Below are positions 1 to 10,272 of a stretch of 32,510 nucleotides of DNA, one piece after another. This DNA is from a virus, in the IMG/VR virus record IMGVR_UViG_3300034023_000418, positions 1 to 32,510 of that record; one strand, written 5' to 3'. The translations under genes and the position numbers were made by a program. Each line of letters starts with the position of its first letter. Within the stretch, counting starts at the first letter, position 1. The notes under the pieces are model-generated. The model was not told the DNA's origin, ran no database searches, and worked only from the letters and a program-made list of their open reading frames with translations.

Positions 1-3000
1 ACCGGAATCAGCGAGGGCTTTACCAAGGCCGTATCGCAGGCCGAGATGTCGCAGATCCTAGAGCGCCAGCGAGAACGCGGTGGCTACCTTGAGGAGTATG
101 AGAAGGCTGCGCTTCGGTCGTATCAGCAAGAGTTGTCTGAACTCTCAAAGGAGACTGGACTCGCAGAAGCCGGCGCATATCTCGTAAGTCAGCAGCTCAC
201 GGACTGGCGAATTGAGGATGTAGAAAGGGTTGTGACTGGTGGAGTGATTGGTGGTGGGGCGGGATTTGTTGGCGGGCCACTTGCCCCAGCTACTGTTCCT
301 GCTGGCATCGCGCTTGGCTTGAAGGCTGGCGCTGCGACCACCATTCTTGAACGTTCGCGCCGCATGCAAACGGCCATGCTCTACGGCGAACTTGAGCCGG
401 AGCTCGGGCATGACATGGCGAACAAGATCGCGTTCGGCGCTGGAATCCTGAATGCATCGCTCGATGTTGGTTCGCTCGGCCTCATCACGGCACCGCTGCG
501 TGCGCCGCTGAAGGCGGCGTTTGGGCAGGCGGTCAAGGAGGCGGTCAGGAAGCGGACGGTGCGCGACTCATTCGCACGGTTCGGCCTGTGGTACGCCGGC
601 TCTGTCGCGGCGGAGACAGGCACGGAAACGCTTCAGGAGATGAACAACGTTCTTGCGATGGAACTTGGCCTGTACCTTCAGGAGAAGCCGCTGGTGCTGT
701 CCACGCCAGAGGGACGCGCCGAGGTCGCTGACAGGCTTGCCGCGACGGCTGTGGAAACGGCGCTTGGCATGGTGACGGTGGGCCTGCCAGGTCCTGCGGT
801 CCAGTTCTACTCGGATGTTCGCGGCGCGGCACGGGCGATGAACGAGCACAAGAAGCTTGAGAACATCACCAAGGCCGTGTCGGAGAGCAAGCTGCTGCCA
901 CGAAACTCCGCGGCACTGGAGTCGTATATCGCGTCAACGGCGGAGGGTTCGGATGCATCGACGGTGTTCATCGACGCGGCGACCACGAACGACATCCTGC
1001 GGCAGTCCGGCCTGACGGACGTGGAGCTCGACGCCGCGCTTCCCGGCGTCCGTCAGCAAATTGAGACGCTTCAGGAGAAGGACATCCCGCTTGGCGGGTC
1101 GGACATCACGATCCCGATGGAGCAGTTCACGGTTCGGATCGCCAAAACTCCGTTGCAGGAACAGTTGAAGCAGCACGCACGCCTGTCTGCGGGCGCACCG
1201 AGCTTCCTTGAGGCGCAGCGCATCCGTGCCGAGATGGCACAGACCCGGGCGGAGGCAGAGCAGATCCTCGCCACGAAGCAGGAAGCCGACGCTGCGTTCG
1301 TCGCCGAAGCGCAGCAGGTTGAGGACGAGGCGTTTGAGCAGGTCCGTGCGGTCGGCCAGTTCACCGACATCGAGGCGCGGACGATTGCCAAGTTGCGTCA
1401 GGCGATGGTGGTCGTGGACGCCGCCGAAGCCGGGATGACGCCGGCCCAGTACCAGCGCGAGCGCGGCGTGCCGTTGCGCGTGCAAGGCGAGGTCGCGCCT
1501 GTCGCGACGTTCGAGCAGGCCGCTGCCGTTGATAAGTTTGGCGTCGCTACGCCGCAGTACCGAAGGGCTTGGCACAAGGCAACCACAGGAAGTCCAATTA
1601 CGGTAACTGCGTGGCATGCTCCTAGTGGATCAAACGCTGCGAAACTGACGGAGTTTGCTCGCGAGCGGATGGGTCGCGAAACGACCCTCGGAGGAGGATG
1701 GTACGGAGCGAGAGATAAGGATGTCGCGCAGACATATGGCGCTCCGAAGGAGTTTCAGGTCACGCTTCAGAACCCATACGTCTTCAGCGAGGCAAGCAAG
1801 TCGTTCGTTCTGAAGATTACTAACGAGGAACTACAGCGACTGCGAGATGCAGGTCACGATGGAATCATCGTGAAGGGAGTGAACGCAACGCTGCAAGGCC
1901 AAGACCGCTCGCACCTTGAAGTTATTGCGTTCAACCCGGAAGCCGCAGTTAAAGAAGTCACCGCGCCATTCGACCAAGCCGCCACGCTCGACGCCGACTA
2001 CCTCGCGGCGGTCGAGCGCGGCGACATGGCGACGGCGCAGCGCATGGTGGACGAAGCGGCAAGTGCGCAGGGATACACGGTTGAGGCTTTCCACGGAACG
2101 CCAGAGGGCGGATTCACGGAATTCAACGATTCGCCGCGTGGCTTGTTCTTCACGAGCAAGCCGTCAATCGCGCAGGGTTACACGTACTTCAGAAACCCGT
2201 GGTTGAGTCCGAGCGAAGATGCGGCAATTTACCGAACTCGACTGCGGATGCAAAATCCGCTCATCATCGATGCGGACGGTCGGAGGCACAACAACATTCC
2301 ATTCCCTGGACGCGAGTTCCGTCCGACGGTGTTCGGCAATTTGCCACAGGGAGCAGTATCCGTAGAGGAAGCTGCGCGCCTTGCGTTTGAGGCAGGACAT
2401 GACGGACTTGTCATCAATAACGTGATGGACAGCGTGCTGCCGGAAGACAGGACACGCAGCACGGTCTATGTTGTCCCGGCAAAGGAGCAGGCAAAACTCG
2501 CCGACCCCGTCACCTACGACGAGCAGGGCAACATCGTCCAGCTGTCGCGCCGCTTTGACATCACTAGCCCGAAGCTGTTCGAGCAGGCGGCTGTTGCCCC
2601 GCGTTTGATGGCCGTTCATAATCTGTCCGCTGACAATCTGCAATTTGCGGAGCGGATGGGTGGTCTTGCGGTTCCATCAATCGGAGTCATTACCGAAGAA
2701 GCCGGCGGCGTTGAGGGATTTGGTGAAATTACGCTGCTCGGTACACGCGAGATGGCCGATCCTCGTACAACTCCAGTATTTGAGGCCGACGCATATTCGG
2801 CTAGGTTCCCACGCCCTGAATGGCCGAAAGTTTCGACTGCAAAGGCAGATGCCGTTGTCGCATCCATTCGTGATCTACAAACCGAGTTTGATGACGTAGG
2901 ACTGGTTGATAGCACATTTGATTTTCTCGTCAACGAACCAGATGCCAACAAGTTAGCGGATCGGTGGTTGCGTTCGCCAGCAATCATGGCGATGTACTTG

Positions 3001-6000
3001 CGAGAGCGTGGAATTGAAATCGCTCCGATACTGGAAACACGACCAACATTGTCGCGCCTGACATGGGAGGCAATCGATCGTCTGACTCCAATTTATTTGG
3101 CAGTCGATCAACAGCAGGCATATGACGTGATGGAGGCCAGTCCTGAATACGCGGCTCTCAAGGTTGCATACGCCGATGAAGTGCGTAGGCAATATCAGGG
3201 CGTTGCAGAAGAACTACCAGAAGGACGTGTTGAAGAGTGGGCAAAGCAATTCACTCCAACGACGCTACAACGATTGAGCAGAGATGTTCGAGAAACGAAT
3301 CGCCAGCGTGTAGCAAGAGAAGCAACAGCAGATGCGATTACGGAAAAGTTGGAGCCGCTGTACGCGGAATACAAAACCTGGGTCGATCAGAAAACGCGAG
3401 GACAGTTTGGTGCGCCATTCCTTCGTGATGGAAAACTAAAGCGTCCATATACGCTTGGAAATATTGTTGAATTCATGGCGTCTGCTAACGTCAAGGGCGA
3501 AGAAAAAGGTATGACGTTTGGGGCTGGTGCAGCTCGGGCGAAGCGTGCGCGAGCGTTCCCTGATCTTGAGGAAATGCGCGAGGCAGCAAAGACAGCCATT
3601 GTCAATCTAGACGAATACAGCAAGGCACGAAAGGAATCGGAAAATACTCTTGAGGCTTACCGTCTGGCAGTTGTGGATTACACTCGGCTGACGGATTACC
3701 GTGGCAAGCAAGACACATGGGCCGCAATGGACGCGTCTATGAAGGCGCTGGCTCGGTACGGTAAGCGCAAGAAGCGAAACGCAAAGGCAATGCGCGAAGC
3801 ATTGAGCCGTGAGCAATTTGCTATTAGCAGCCTGCCAGCGGAAACTATCGAACAGGCAATTGATGCCGCTGATGCTCTGTTCAATGCTCCAGTTCCATAC
3901 TTTGAGGCCAAGCCGCAACGTGCGGTGCGACTAGATGAGTTTGCTGGAGCAGTAATTCCGACAGATGCATCACCGCAAACCCGCGACATTCTTGAGCGAA
4001 GTGGCATTCCATACATGTCGTATATCGCTGGGAATGAACAGGATCGCCAACGAGCAGTGCGTCAGATGGCGGTTTCTCCAGAGGCGCGTGGTGAGGTGCT
4101 GTTTCAGGCCATGCCGTCTCCCAGCCCGGCCCGCGGCGGATTCGACCCGCGCACCCTGAACGTCCTCGTCGGCAAGGGCGGCGACGTATCGACGCTCGCG
4201 CACGAGCTGATCCACCTCCGCGTCGCCGAGTACCTCCGCATGGCGCGTGGCACCACCCCGCCGGCGCGTGTGAACGCCGACCTCGAGACGCTGTTCGGGT
4301 TCATGGGCGTGGAGGGCGCGACGTTCCAGGAGCGTCTCGACAACTACGAGACGATGACCATCGACCAGCGCAGGCCGCTGGAGGAGAAGGTCACCTACAA
4401 CTTCGAGATTTACTTGTACGAAGGCAAGGCTCCGAGCGTGGAGCTGCGCGGCGTGTTCGATCGTCTCGCCGCGTGGATGCGCCGCGTGTACAAGTCGATC
4501 CGCGATAACCTGAACGAGATCTACCGCCGCGAGTTCGGCACCGACCTGCCGATCCTCACGCCCGAAGTGCGCTCCGTGTTCGACCGCATGCTCGCATCCG
4601 AAGAGCAGATCAAGCGGCAGGAGGCCATCGAGGGGATGAAAGGTTTGTTCCAGACGCAGGCAGAAAGCGGCATGGGAGACGCCGAGTGGGCCGCGTACCA
4701 GGCCATGCAGCAGGAGGCCACGGAGGCCGCCGTCACCGACCTGAACACCGCCAGCATGCGGCAGGTGCAGTGGCTCGGGAACGCCCGCGCACGAATCCTG
4801 CGCGACCTCCAGAAGAAGCACGACGCCAAGCGCAAGGATGTCACTGCCGAGGTGGCCGCCGCCGTCAAGGTGGAGCCCGTGTACCGGGCTATGACCTACC
4901 TGCGCTACGGTCGGTTCGTGGACACGGACGGGGCCGAGGTCGAGGTCGATGGCACGCACCGACTGGACATTGAGAAGGTCCGTGCCATGTATGCCGGCCT
5001 GCCGTCTGCCGAGGGCGTGGAGCTGATCCGCGCCACGGGTATGGCCGTGCCGGCGAACGTCCGCCCGGACATCACGCCGCTCGGGACGGGCAAGTACGGG
5101 ATGCTCGGCCGCGACGGGCTCGACCCGGACATGGTCGCCGAGATGTTCGGGTACTCGAGCGGTGACGAGATGGTCCGCGCCCTGCTCGCTGCCAAGCCCA
5201 TGAAGGATGCCGTAGCCGAGCGCACGGACGCCGAGATGCTGCGGCGGTTCGGTGATATGAACACTCCTGCGGCGCTCGAGGCCGAGGTGCAGAAGGCGCT
5301 CCACAACGAGGCCCGCGCTCGGTTCGTGGCCGTGGAGCTGCGGCACATCGCCAAGGCGACGCAGCCCGTGCGCGTCATGCTCGAGACGGCCAAGCAGGTC
5401 GCCGCCGACATGATCTCGGATACGACGATCCGCGATCTTCGCCCGGGCGAGTTCGTGGCCGCCGAGGCCCGCGCTGCCCGCGACGCCGAGCGTATCCAGC
5501 GCACCTACGGGATTACGGAGCCTGCGCCGGAACTGGCGCAGCGGTACGGCACCGACCGCCAGCAGGCGCTGATCCGCGCCAAACGGGCGCAGCTCTACCA
5601 GAACCAGCTCGCCGCCGAGGCGCTCCGCGTGAAGGAGTACGTGGACAAGCAGGTCAAGTACCTGCGCGGCGTGATGCGCGACAGCAACGTCAAGCGCATG
5701 GGAGCCGCCGCGGCCGACCAGGTTGCCGGCCTGCTCGAGCGGTTTGAGGTGGCCCCGGTCAGCCTCAAGCGTCTTGACGAGCGTCGGTCGATGGCGAAGT
5801 ACCTCGCAGACCTTGAGGATGCCGGCGTGGTGCCGGACATCGCCGAGGAGATCGCCGACGAGGCACGCCGCGTCAACTACAAGCAGCTCAAGGTCAGCGA
5901 GTTCCGCGACCTGGTGGACGCCGTCAAGCAGATCGAGCACATCGGCAAGAACGAGCAGAAGATGCGTCTGGCCGAGGAGCGTGCCGCATTTGAGGAGGTG

Positions 6001-8034
6001 CGCGACGATGTGGTTACGCGCATTCGTGCGGTCGGCAAGGTGCGCGAGCTCCAGATCGACCCTCGTACACCGCTGACCGGGATCGGGCGCACGGCGGCGT
6101 TCCTGCGCGGGTTCGCTGCCCAGCATCTGAAGGCGGCGTCCATCGTTCGCATCCTCGACGGCGGAAAGGATGACGGACCGCTCTGGAACGCCATCATCCG
6201 CACGGCAAATGAAGCGGCTGATTTTGAAACGCGACGGCGTGCTGAAGCATCGTTGAAGTTTGGTGAGATCCTGAAGCCCGTGTTCGCGCTCGGCGGCATG
6301 GGCGGCAAGGGGATGTACTTCCCGTCCATCGGGCGCAGCCTGAACCGGGAGGCCAGGATCGCCATCGCCATGAACCTCGGCAACGACGGAAACCGTCAGC
6401 GCCTGCTTGACGGCGAGGGCTGGACGCTTGAGCAGCTCCAGCCCGTACTCGAGAGCCTGACCGAGGCCGAGTGGCTAGCCGTGCAGAAGGTGTGGGACTT
6501 CATCGACGGCTACCGCCCGGAGATCGCCGCCAAGGAGCGACGCCTGTACGGCAAGGAGCCCGAGTGGGTAAAGCCCACCCCGTTCACCGTCCGCACGTCG
6601 GACGGCAAGGAGGTCGCCTTGCAGGGCGGCTACTACCCAGTCAAGTACGACCCGGTGGCATCCGACCGCGTGGCGACCGTGGACGCCGCAGAAGAAGCCA
6701 AGCGTGACCTTCAGGGCGCGTACACGGCGGCCACGACGCGGCGGTCGTTCGTCAAGGCCCGTGCGAAGGAGGTCCGCGATAGGCCGCTCCTGTACACGCT
6801 CGACGCCGCCTTCAGCGGGGTAAACGATGTGATCCACGACCTGGCGTGGCACGAGTGGCTCATCTCCACGAACCGCCTGCTGCGCGATCCCAAGTTTGCC
6901 AACGCCGTTCGCGAGACGCGTGGACCAGAGTTCCTGAAGCAACTGCGCGACTGGTCGAAGGACAACGCGACCGGGGCACGTGGCCAGCAGGTCGCCGGCG
7001 AGGCGGTCCTGTCATGGCTGCGGCAGGGGATCAGCGCGTCGGGCCTCGGATTCAACGTGGTCAGCGCGGCCATGCAGGTCACCGGGTTCAACCAGAGCAT
7101 CGTCCGCATCGGTGCCAAGTACGTCGGCCAAGGCATCGTGCAGTTCTCGACGAGCCCGTTCGAGTCGGCCAAGACGGTCGCCGAGAAAAGCTCGTTCATG
7201 GCCGAGCGCGGCCGCACGCAGTTCCGCGAAATCAACGAGATCAAGAACCGTGTACGCGGGCAGACAGAGGTGGCCCGTCGCGTGACGGCTGGCACCTACT
7301 TCCTGATGATGAACATGCAGCGGTCGGTGGATATCCCGACCTGGCTTGGCGCGTACCAGAAGGCGCTCGACGCCGGGAAGGACGATGCCAAGGCCGTGGC
7401 GCTCGCCGACCAGGCGGTGCGCGACTCGCAGGGCAGCGGCCTCGTCTCGGACCTCTCGGCGATGGAGCGTGGCGGGCCTGCCATGAAGCTGTTCACGGTG
7501 TTCTACTCCTACATGAACACCGTCTACAACATGACCGCCGTGCAGACGATGACGGCCCGCGGCAAGGGCAAGTTGGCCGCCGACTACGCCATGCTGCTGG
7601 TGGTCCCGGTCGTGCTCGGATATGCCATCAAGAGCGCCATCCAGCCCGACGCCGGCGATGACGAGCTCGACCCCGAGGCGCTCGCCCGCAAGCTTGCCGC
7701 CGAGGAGCTGTCGTACCTGATGGGGACGATGGTGATCGCCCGCGAGTTTGGCGGGGCAGCGCAGCTCCTGACGGGCGCGGAGGGCGTCCGCATGGGCTAC
7801 GGCGGCCCTGCCGGCTTGCGAGCCGTAGGCGAGGTCTACGGGCTTGCCACGCAGGCTGGGCAGCTTGAGTTCGACCGCGCCTTCCGCAGGGCGGCCATCA
7901 ACACGCTCGGTGCGTTCACCGGGCTCCCAAGCGCCCAGATCAACCGCACCATCGACGGCATTGAGGCGTTGGTGGAAGGCGAGGTCGAAGGGCCGTCCGC
8001 CGTGCTCGCGCCGCTGACTGGCGTGCAGCGTTAG
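1..8034 (+). CDS. Giant polyvalent virion protein (5' end cut by window): two ART-like domains, zincin motif, C-terminal membrane segment
   Basis: The frame is open to base 1; the first ATG is at 46 (2,662 residues from there), so the true start is probably outside the window. Counting from 46: a Gly/Ala-rich hydrophobic stretch at about 62-100; an ADP-ribosyltransferase-like domain at 520-645 (VTAWHA start, AGHDGI near the end); a second at 678-805 (AFHGT, GLFFTS, AGHDGLV); a conserved mobile-element domain at about 853-1349 (opens LMAVHN, closes near FEAKPQRAV); a zincin motif HELIH at 1386-1390; long helical regions; and a hydrophobic segment at about 2510-2530. This layout is that of the polyvalent proteins of phages and conjugative elements, which are delivered with DNA. 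Its place before the tail fibres suggests an internal or ejected virion protein. Role in ejection and in modifying host targets is inferred. Codon use changes sharply between domains. Confidence 0.85.
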   Translation, partial: TGISEGFTKAVSQAEMSQILERQRERGGYLEEYEKAALRSYQQELSELSKETGLAEAGAYLVSQQLTDWRIEDVERVVTGGVIGGGAGFVGGPLAPATVPAGIALGLKAGAATTILERSRRMQTAMLYGELEPELGHDMANKIAFGAGILNASLDVGSLGLITAPLRAPLKAAFGQAVKEAVRKRTVRDSFARFGLWYAGSVAAETGTETLQEMNNVLAMELGLYLQEKPLVLSTPEGRAEVADRLAATAVETALGMVTVGLPGPAVQFYSDVRGAARAMNEHKKLENITKAVSESKLLPRNSAALESYIASTAEGSDASTVFIDAATTNDILRQSGLTDVELDAALPGVRQQIETLQEKDIPLGGSDITIPMEQFTVRIAKTPLQEQLKQHARLSAGAPSFLEAQRIRAEMAQTRAEAEQILATKQEADAAFVAEAQQVEDEAFEQVRAVGQFTDIEARTIAKLRQAMVVVDAAEAGMTPAQYQRERGVPLRVQGEVAPVATFEQAAAVDKFGVATPQYRRAWHKATTGSPITVTAWHAPSGSNAAKLTEFARERMGRETTLGGGWYGARDKDVAQTYGAPKEFQVTLQNPYVFSEASKSFVLKITNEELQRLRDAGHDGIIVKGVNATLQGQDRSHLEVIAFNPEAAVKEVTAPFDQAATLDADYLAAVERGDMATAQRMVDEAASAQGYTVEAFHGTPEGGFTEFNDSPRGLFFTSKPSIAQGYTYFRNPWLSPSEDAAIYRTRLRMQNPLIIDADGRRHNNIPFPGREFRPTVFGNLPQGAVSVEEAARLAFEAGHDGLVINNVMDSVLPEDRTRSTVYVVPAKEQAKLADPVTYDEQGNIVQLSRRFDITSPKLFEQAAVAPRLMAVHNLSADNLQFAERMGGLAVPSIGVITEEAGGVEGFGEITLLGTREMADPRTTPVFEADAYSARFPRPEWPKVSTAKADAVVASIRDLQTEFDDVGLVDSTFDFLVNEPDANKLADRWLRSPAIMAMYLRERGIEIAPILETRPTLSRLTWEAIDRLTPIYLAVDQQQAYDVMEASPEYAALKVAYADEVRRQYQGVAEELPEGRVEEWAKQFTPTTLQRLSRDVRETNRQRVAREATADAITEKLEPLYAEYKTWVDQKTRGQFGAPFLRDGKLKRPYTLGNIVEFMASANVKGEEKGMTFGAGAARAKRARAFPDLEEMREAAKTAIVNLDEYSKARKESENTLEAYRLAVVDYTRLTDYRGKQDTWAAMDASMKALARYGKRKKRNAKAMREALSREQFAISSLPAETIEQAIDAADALFNAPVPYFEAKPQRAVRLDEFAGAVIPTDASPQTRDILERSGIPYMSYIAGNEQDRQRAVRQMAVSPEARGEVLFQAMPSPSPARGGFDPRTLNVLVGKGGDVSTLAHELIHLRVAEYLRMARGTTPPARVNADLETLFGFMGVEGATFQERLDNYETMTIDQRRPLEEKVTYNFEIYLYEGKAPSVELRGVFDRLAAWMRRVYKSIRDNLNEIYRREFGTDLPILTPEVRSVFDRMLASEEQIKRQEAIEGMKGLFQTQAESGMGDAEWAAYQAMQQEATEAAVTDLNTASMRQVQWLGNARARILRDLQKKHDAKRKDVTAEVAAAVKVEPVYRAMTYLRYGRFVDTDGAEVEVDGTHRLDIEKVRAMYAGLPSAEGVELIRATGMAVPANVRPDITPLGTGKYGMLGRDGLDPDMVAEMFGYSSGDEMVRALLAAKPMKDAVAERTDAEMLRRFGDMNTPAALEAEVQKALHNEARARFVAVELRHIAKATQPVRVMLETAKQVAADMISDTTIRDLRPGEFVAAEARAARDAERIQRTYGITEPAPELAQRYGTDRQQALIRAKRAQLYQNQLAAEALRVKEYVDKQVKYLRGVMRDSNVKRMGAAAADQVAGLLERFEVAPVSLKRLDERRSMAKYLADLEDAGVVPDIAEEIADEARRVNYKQLKVSEFRDLVDAVKQIEHIGKNEQKMRLAEERAAFEEVRDDVVTRIRAVGKVRELQIDPRTPLTGIGRTAAFLRGFAAQHLKAASIVRILDGGKDDGPLWNAIIRTANEAADFETRRRAEASLKFGEILKPVFALGGMGGKGMYFPSIGRSLNREARIAIAMNLGNDGNRQRLLDGEGWTLEQLQPVLESLTEAEWLAVQKVWDFIDGYRPEIAAKERRLYGKEPEWVKPTPFTVRTSDGKEVALQGGYYPVKYDPVASDRVATVDAAEEAKRDLQGAYTAATTRRSFVKARAKEVRDRPLLYTLDAAFSGVNDVIHDLAWHEWLISTNRLLRDPKFANAVRETRGPEFLKQLRDWSKDNATGARGQQVAGEAVLSWLRQGISASGLGFNVVSAAMQVTGFNQSIVRIGAKYVGQGIVQFSTSPFESAKTVAEKSSFMAERGRTQFREINEIKNRVRGQTEVARRVTAGTYFLMMNMQRSVDIPTWLGAYQKALDAGKDDAKAVALADQAVRDSQGSGLVSDLSAMERGGPAMKLFTVFYSYMNTVYNMTAVQTMTARGKGKLAADYAMLLVVPVVLGYAIKSAIQPDAGDDELDPEALARKLAAEELSYLMGTMVIAREFGGAAQLLTGAEGVRMGYGGPAGLRAVGEVYGLATQAGQLEFDRAFRRAAINTLGAFTGLPSAQINRTIDGIEALVEGEVEGPSAVLAPLTGVQR

Positions 8035-8043
8035 TACCCGTAA
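8033..8043 (+). repeat. Intergenic 11-mer AGTACCCGTAA, copy 1
   Basis: The 11-mer straddles the stop codon of the giant gene, and GTACCCGT recurs a few bases later. Identical copies lie at 27425-27435 and 30774-30784, all at or just after late-gene stop codons. Function is unknown; a phage-specific control or processing site is possible. Confidence 0.4.
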
Positions 8044-8089
8044 CCGTACCCGTGATCCGTAGCCTCCGATACGCCGAGGAACACCCGAG

Positions 8090-10189
8090 ATGACGATTAG
8101 CAGCACTACCCGCATCGCTGGCCCGTTCTTGAGCGGCACCGCGTTGCCCTTTACGTTCAAGGTGTTCGCCTCCGCCGACCTTGAGGTCGTGCGCCTGAAC
8201 ACTTCAACGGGCGTTGAAACGTCGCTTGTTCTTGGCAGCGACTATACGGTCGCGTTGAACGGCAACCAGAACACGAACCCGGGCGGGACGGTGAACCTGA
8301 CGGTGGCCGCCTCGGCGACGAGCACGGTCACGATCACGTCGGACATCGCCAACCTTCAGCCAACCGACCTGACGAACCAGGGCGGGTTCTACCCCGAGGT
8401 CATCACGGACGCGCTGGACCGGGCCACCATCCAGATCCAGCAGATGTCCGAGGACGTTGGACGCAGCCTGAAGGGGCCGATCTCGGACGGCAACCTGAAC
8501 ATGGAGCTGCCGACCGCCGCGCAGCGGGCGAACTCGTTCTTGGCGTTCGACGCCAACGGCGTCCCTACGGCGGTGGTGTCTGGCTCAAGCGGAGCGCCCA
8601 CGACGATCACTCGTCAGGTGTTCAGCGGTACGGGGTCGCAGACGGTGTTCACGCTGGCGAGTGACCCGGGTGCGCTCGGCAACAGCGCCCAGGTCTACAT
8701 CGGCGGCGTGTACCAGCAGCGCAGCACCTACACGATTGCCGGCACGACGCTGACGTTCTCGGCGGCTCCGGTGGCCGGGACCGACAACATCGAGTTCGTG
8801 AACTACCTGACGAGCAGCATCGGAAGCACCAGCGCGGACCTCGTCACCTACACGCCAGCAGGGTCTGGCGCTGTCGCCCGCAGCGCGTCGAGCAAGTTTG
8901 GTGACGTTGTCAGCGTCACGGATTTTGGCGCTATCGCGGACGGGACAACAGACAACACGGCAGCAATCTTGGCAGCCGCCGTTTCAAGCGGCCACAAGTT
9001 GCTGTTGATTCCGTACAAAGTCAAATACAGCAGGTCAACGCTGCTTTCGTCGGTGACGCTGCCTGATGATGTCGTATTTATCGACTGGTCTGGAATCAAT
9101 GATTTCTCAGCTTCTGGAGAAACAACAAAGCATTTCGGAATTGTGTCGCGGGATTCTGCCCCGGATGACACGCACTTTGCTGTTGACAGCGGGCATCACG
9201 CCATTATCAATCTCAACAATTTCGGGACCGCAGGAAGCGTATCTGCGTCCGTGCGCGCAGCCACAATCGCCTGGTCAAGCGGACAGTTTGCTCTCGGGCC
9301 ATCTGACAAACAGGGATTTCGCGGAGCAGCCCTTGAGCAATTCGCCAAGAGCGGAGGATCTGATCATTGGATAAAGTCACTGCGCTCGCTTGCCCCGTGG
9401 GTTGCAATTGGCGGAAACTATGAACGCTGGGCAAGCGGTCAGGTAATTGCCGCTATTGGCGTTTACAGGGCGACAGGTTCCAACCATTATGTGTCTGCTA
9501 GCACTGGCACAACAGGTTCAACGACACCAACTCACACCAGCGGTACCGTGTCAGATGGAGGAGTGAATTGGACGTGGGTGGATTCGGCAGACCGCACTGT
9601 TTGGGCGATGCGTGAGGATGGACGCGCCGGAATTGGTTCGACATCGTTCGCGGCGACGTGGCGTCATAAGGTTTCAGCCGTTGACGCTAGTGGAAATTAC
9701 AGTTTTGAAGGCGAAGCAACTGGTGCAAGCAAAGTTGCCGCATTGAAGTTGTTTCCTACGGATGCTGGATCTGCCGTTCTTCCGACGCCGTACTTGGCAG
9801 CCAACGCCAACGGTTTGAACATCATGCGATCCGATGGATCGACGAACATTGTTCGTTTCACGGATAACGAGGGCATGATCGCCAGGGAATTGGTGTTGGT
9901 ATTCACTTCCAACGCCTCTACCGGAGCAACGCCGAGCGTTGATGGCATCAGCGTCTTGTCGGTTGAGAACTCAAGCGCAACGACGATCACCGGATTTTCT
10001 GGTGGATCTGAGGGGCAATTCATCCATCTGTATTTCCTCAACGCAAACACCACGCTCCAGAATAGCGCGACGTTTACCCTGACAGGATCTACAAACGTGA
10101 CCCCAAGCGCCGGATCTGTTGTGACCATGATGAAGGTTCCGCCAGGCATCAGCAACCGCTGGGTCGAAGTAGGCCGTTCTATCAAGTGA
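8090..10189 (+). CDS. Tail fibre / tailspike 1 with T7 gp17-type virion anchor
   Basis: A 699-residue receptor-binding protein. Residues 1-130 (FKVFASADLEVVRL, GSDYTV, then a Gly/Thr-rich strand segment and an amphipathic helix ending SLKGP) match the T7 gp17 N-terminal domain that anchors fibres to podovirus tails. A second small beta domain lies at about 175-245. From 273 the pattern VVSVTDFGAIADGTTDN is the start of a pectate-lyase-type beta-helix as in tailspikes. The C-terminal half carries the fibre motif THTSGTVSDGGVNWTWV and ends with a conserved cap, close to that of the second fibre gene. GAGGA precedes the ATG at good spacing. From about 8,900 on, codon use is more AT-rich than in the anchor, typical of swapped receptor-binding modules. 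No depolymerase active site could be assigned. Confidence 0.88.
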   Translation: MTISSTTRIAGPFLSGTALPFTFKVFASADLEVVRLNTSTGVETSLVLGSDYTVALNGNQNTNPGGTVNLTVAASATSTVTITSDIANLQPTDLTNQGGFYPEVITDALDRATIQIQQMSEDVGRSLKGPISDGNLNMELPTAAQRANSFLAFDANGVPTAVVSGSSGAPTTITRQVFSGTGSQTVFTLASDPGALGNSAQVYIGGVYQQRSTYTIAGTTLTFSAAPVAGTDNIEFVNYLTSSIGSTSADLVTYTPAGSGAVARSASSKFGDVVSVTDFGAIADGTTDNTAAILAAAVSSGHKLLLIPYKVKYSRSTLLSSVTLPDDVVFIDWSGINDFSASGETTKHFGIVSRDSAPDDTHFAVDSGHHAIINLNNFGTAGSVSASVRAATIAWSSGQFALGPSDKQGFRGAALEQFAKSGGSDHWIKSLRSLAPWVAIGGNYERWASGQVIAAIGVYRATGSNHYVSASTGTTGSTTPTHTSGTVSDGGVNWTWVDSADRTVWAMREDGRAGIGSTSFAATWRHKVSAVDASGNYSFEGEATGASKVAALKLFPTDAGSAVLPTPYLAANANGLNIMRSDGSTNIVRFTDNEGMIARELVLVFTSNASTGATPSVDGISVLSVENSSATTITGFSGGSEGQFIHLYFLNANTTLQNSATFTLTGSTNVTPSAGSVVTMMKVPPGISNRWVEVGRSIK

Positions 10190-10203
10190 TACACCAACTA
10201 ACC

Positions 10204-10242
10204 ATGACCTCCCACCACCACGACGAACTGTTCCTCGCTTGA
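10204..10242 (+). pseudogene. Remnant of a duplicated copy of the holin-like gene start
   Basis: Twelve codons (MTSHHHDELFLA) followed by TGA. They match the first 12 codons of the gene at 12112 in 32 of 36 bases and sit at the same place relative to the end of a fibre gene. This is best read as the left-over start of the next gene copied with the fibre, then interrupted, with the HNH gene following 30 bases on. Confidence 0.7.
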
Positions 10243-10272
10243 CGGACTCACCTTTGTCTAGAACTTCACGCC

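Noticed and set aside
3970-6126. 718-codon open frame on the minus strand
   Set aside because: It lies fully inside the giant gene, in the antisense frame that GC-rich coding leaves open. Its His/Leu/Arg-rich sequence has no domain pattern.
7012-8202. 396-codon minus-strand frame
   Set aside because: Antisense shadow of the giant gene's 3' end and the start of fibre 1; the sense genes have clear homology patterns.
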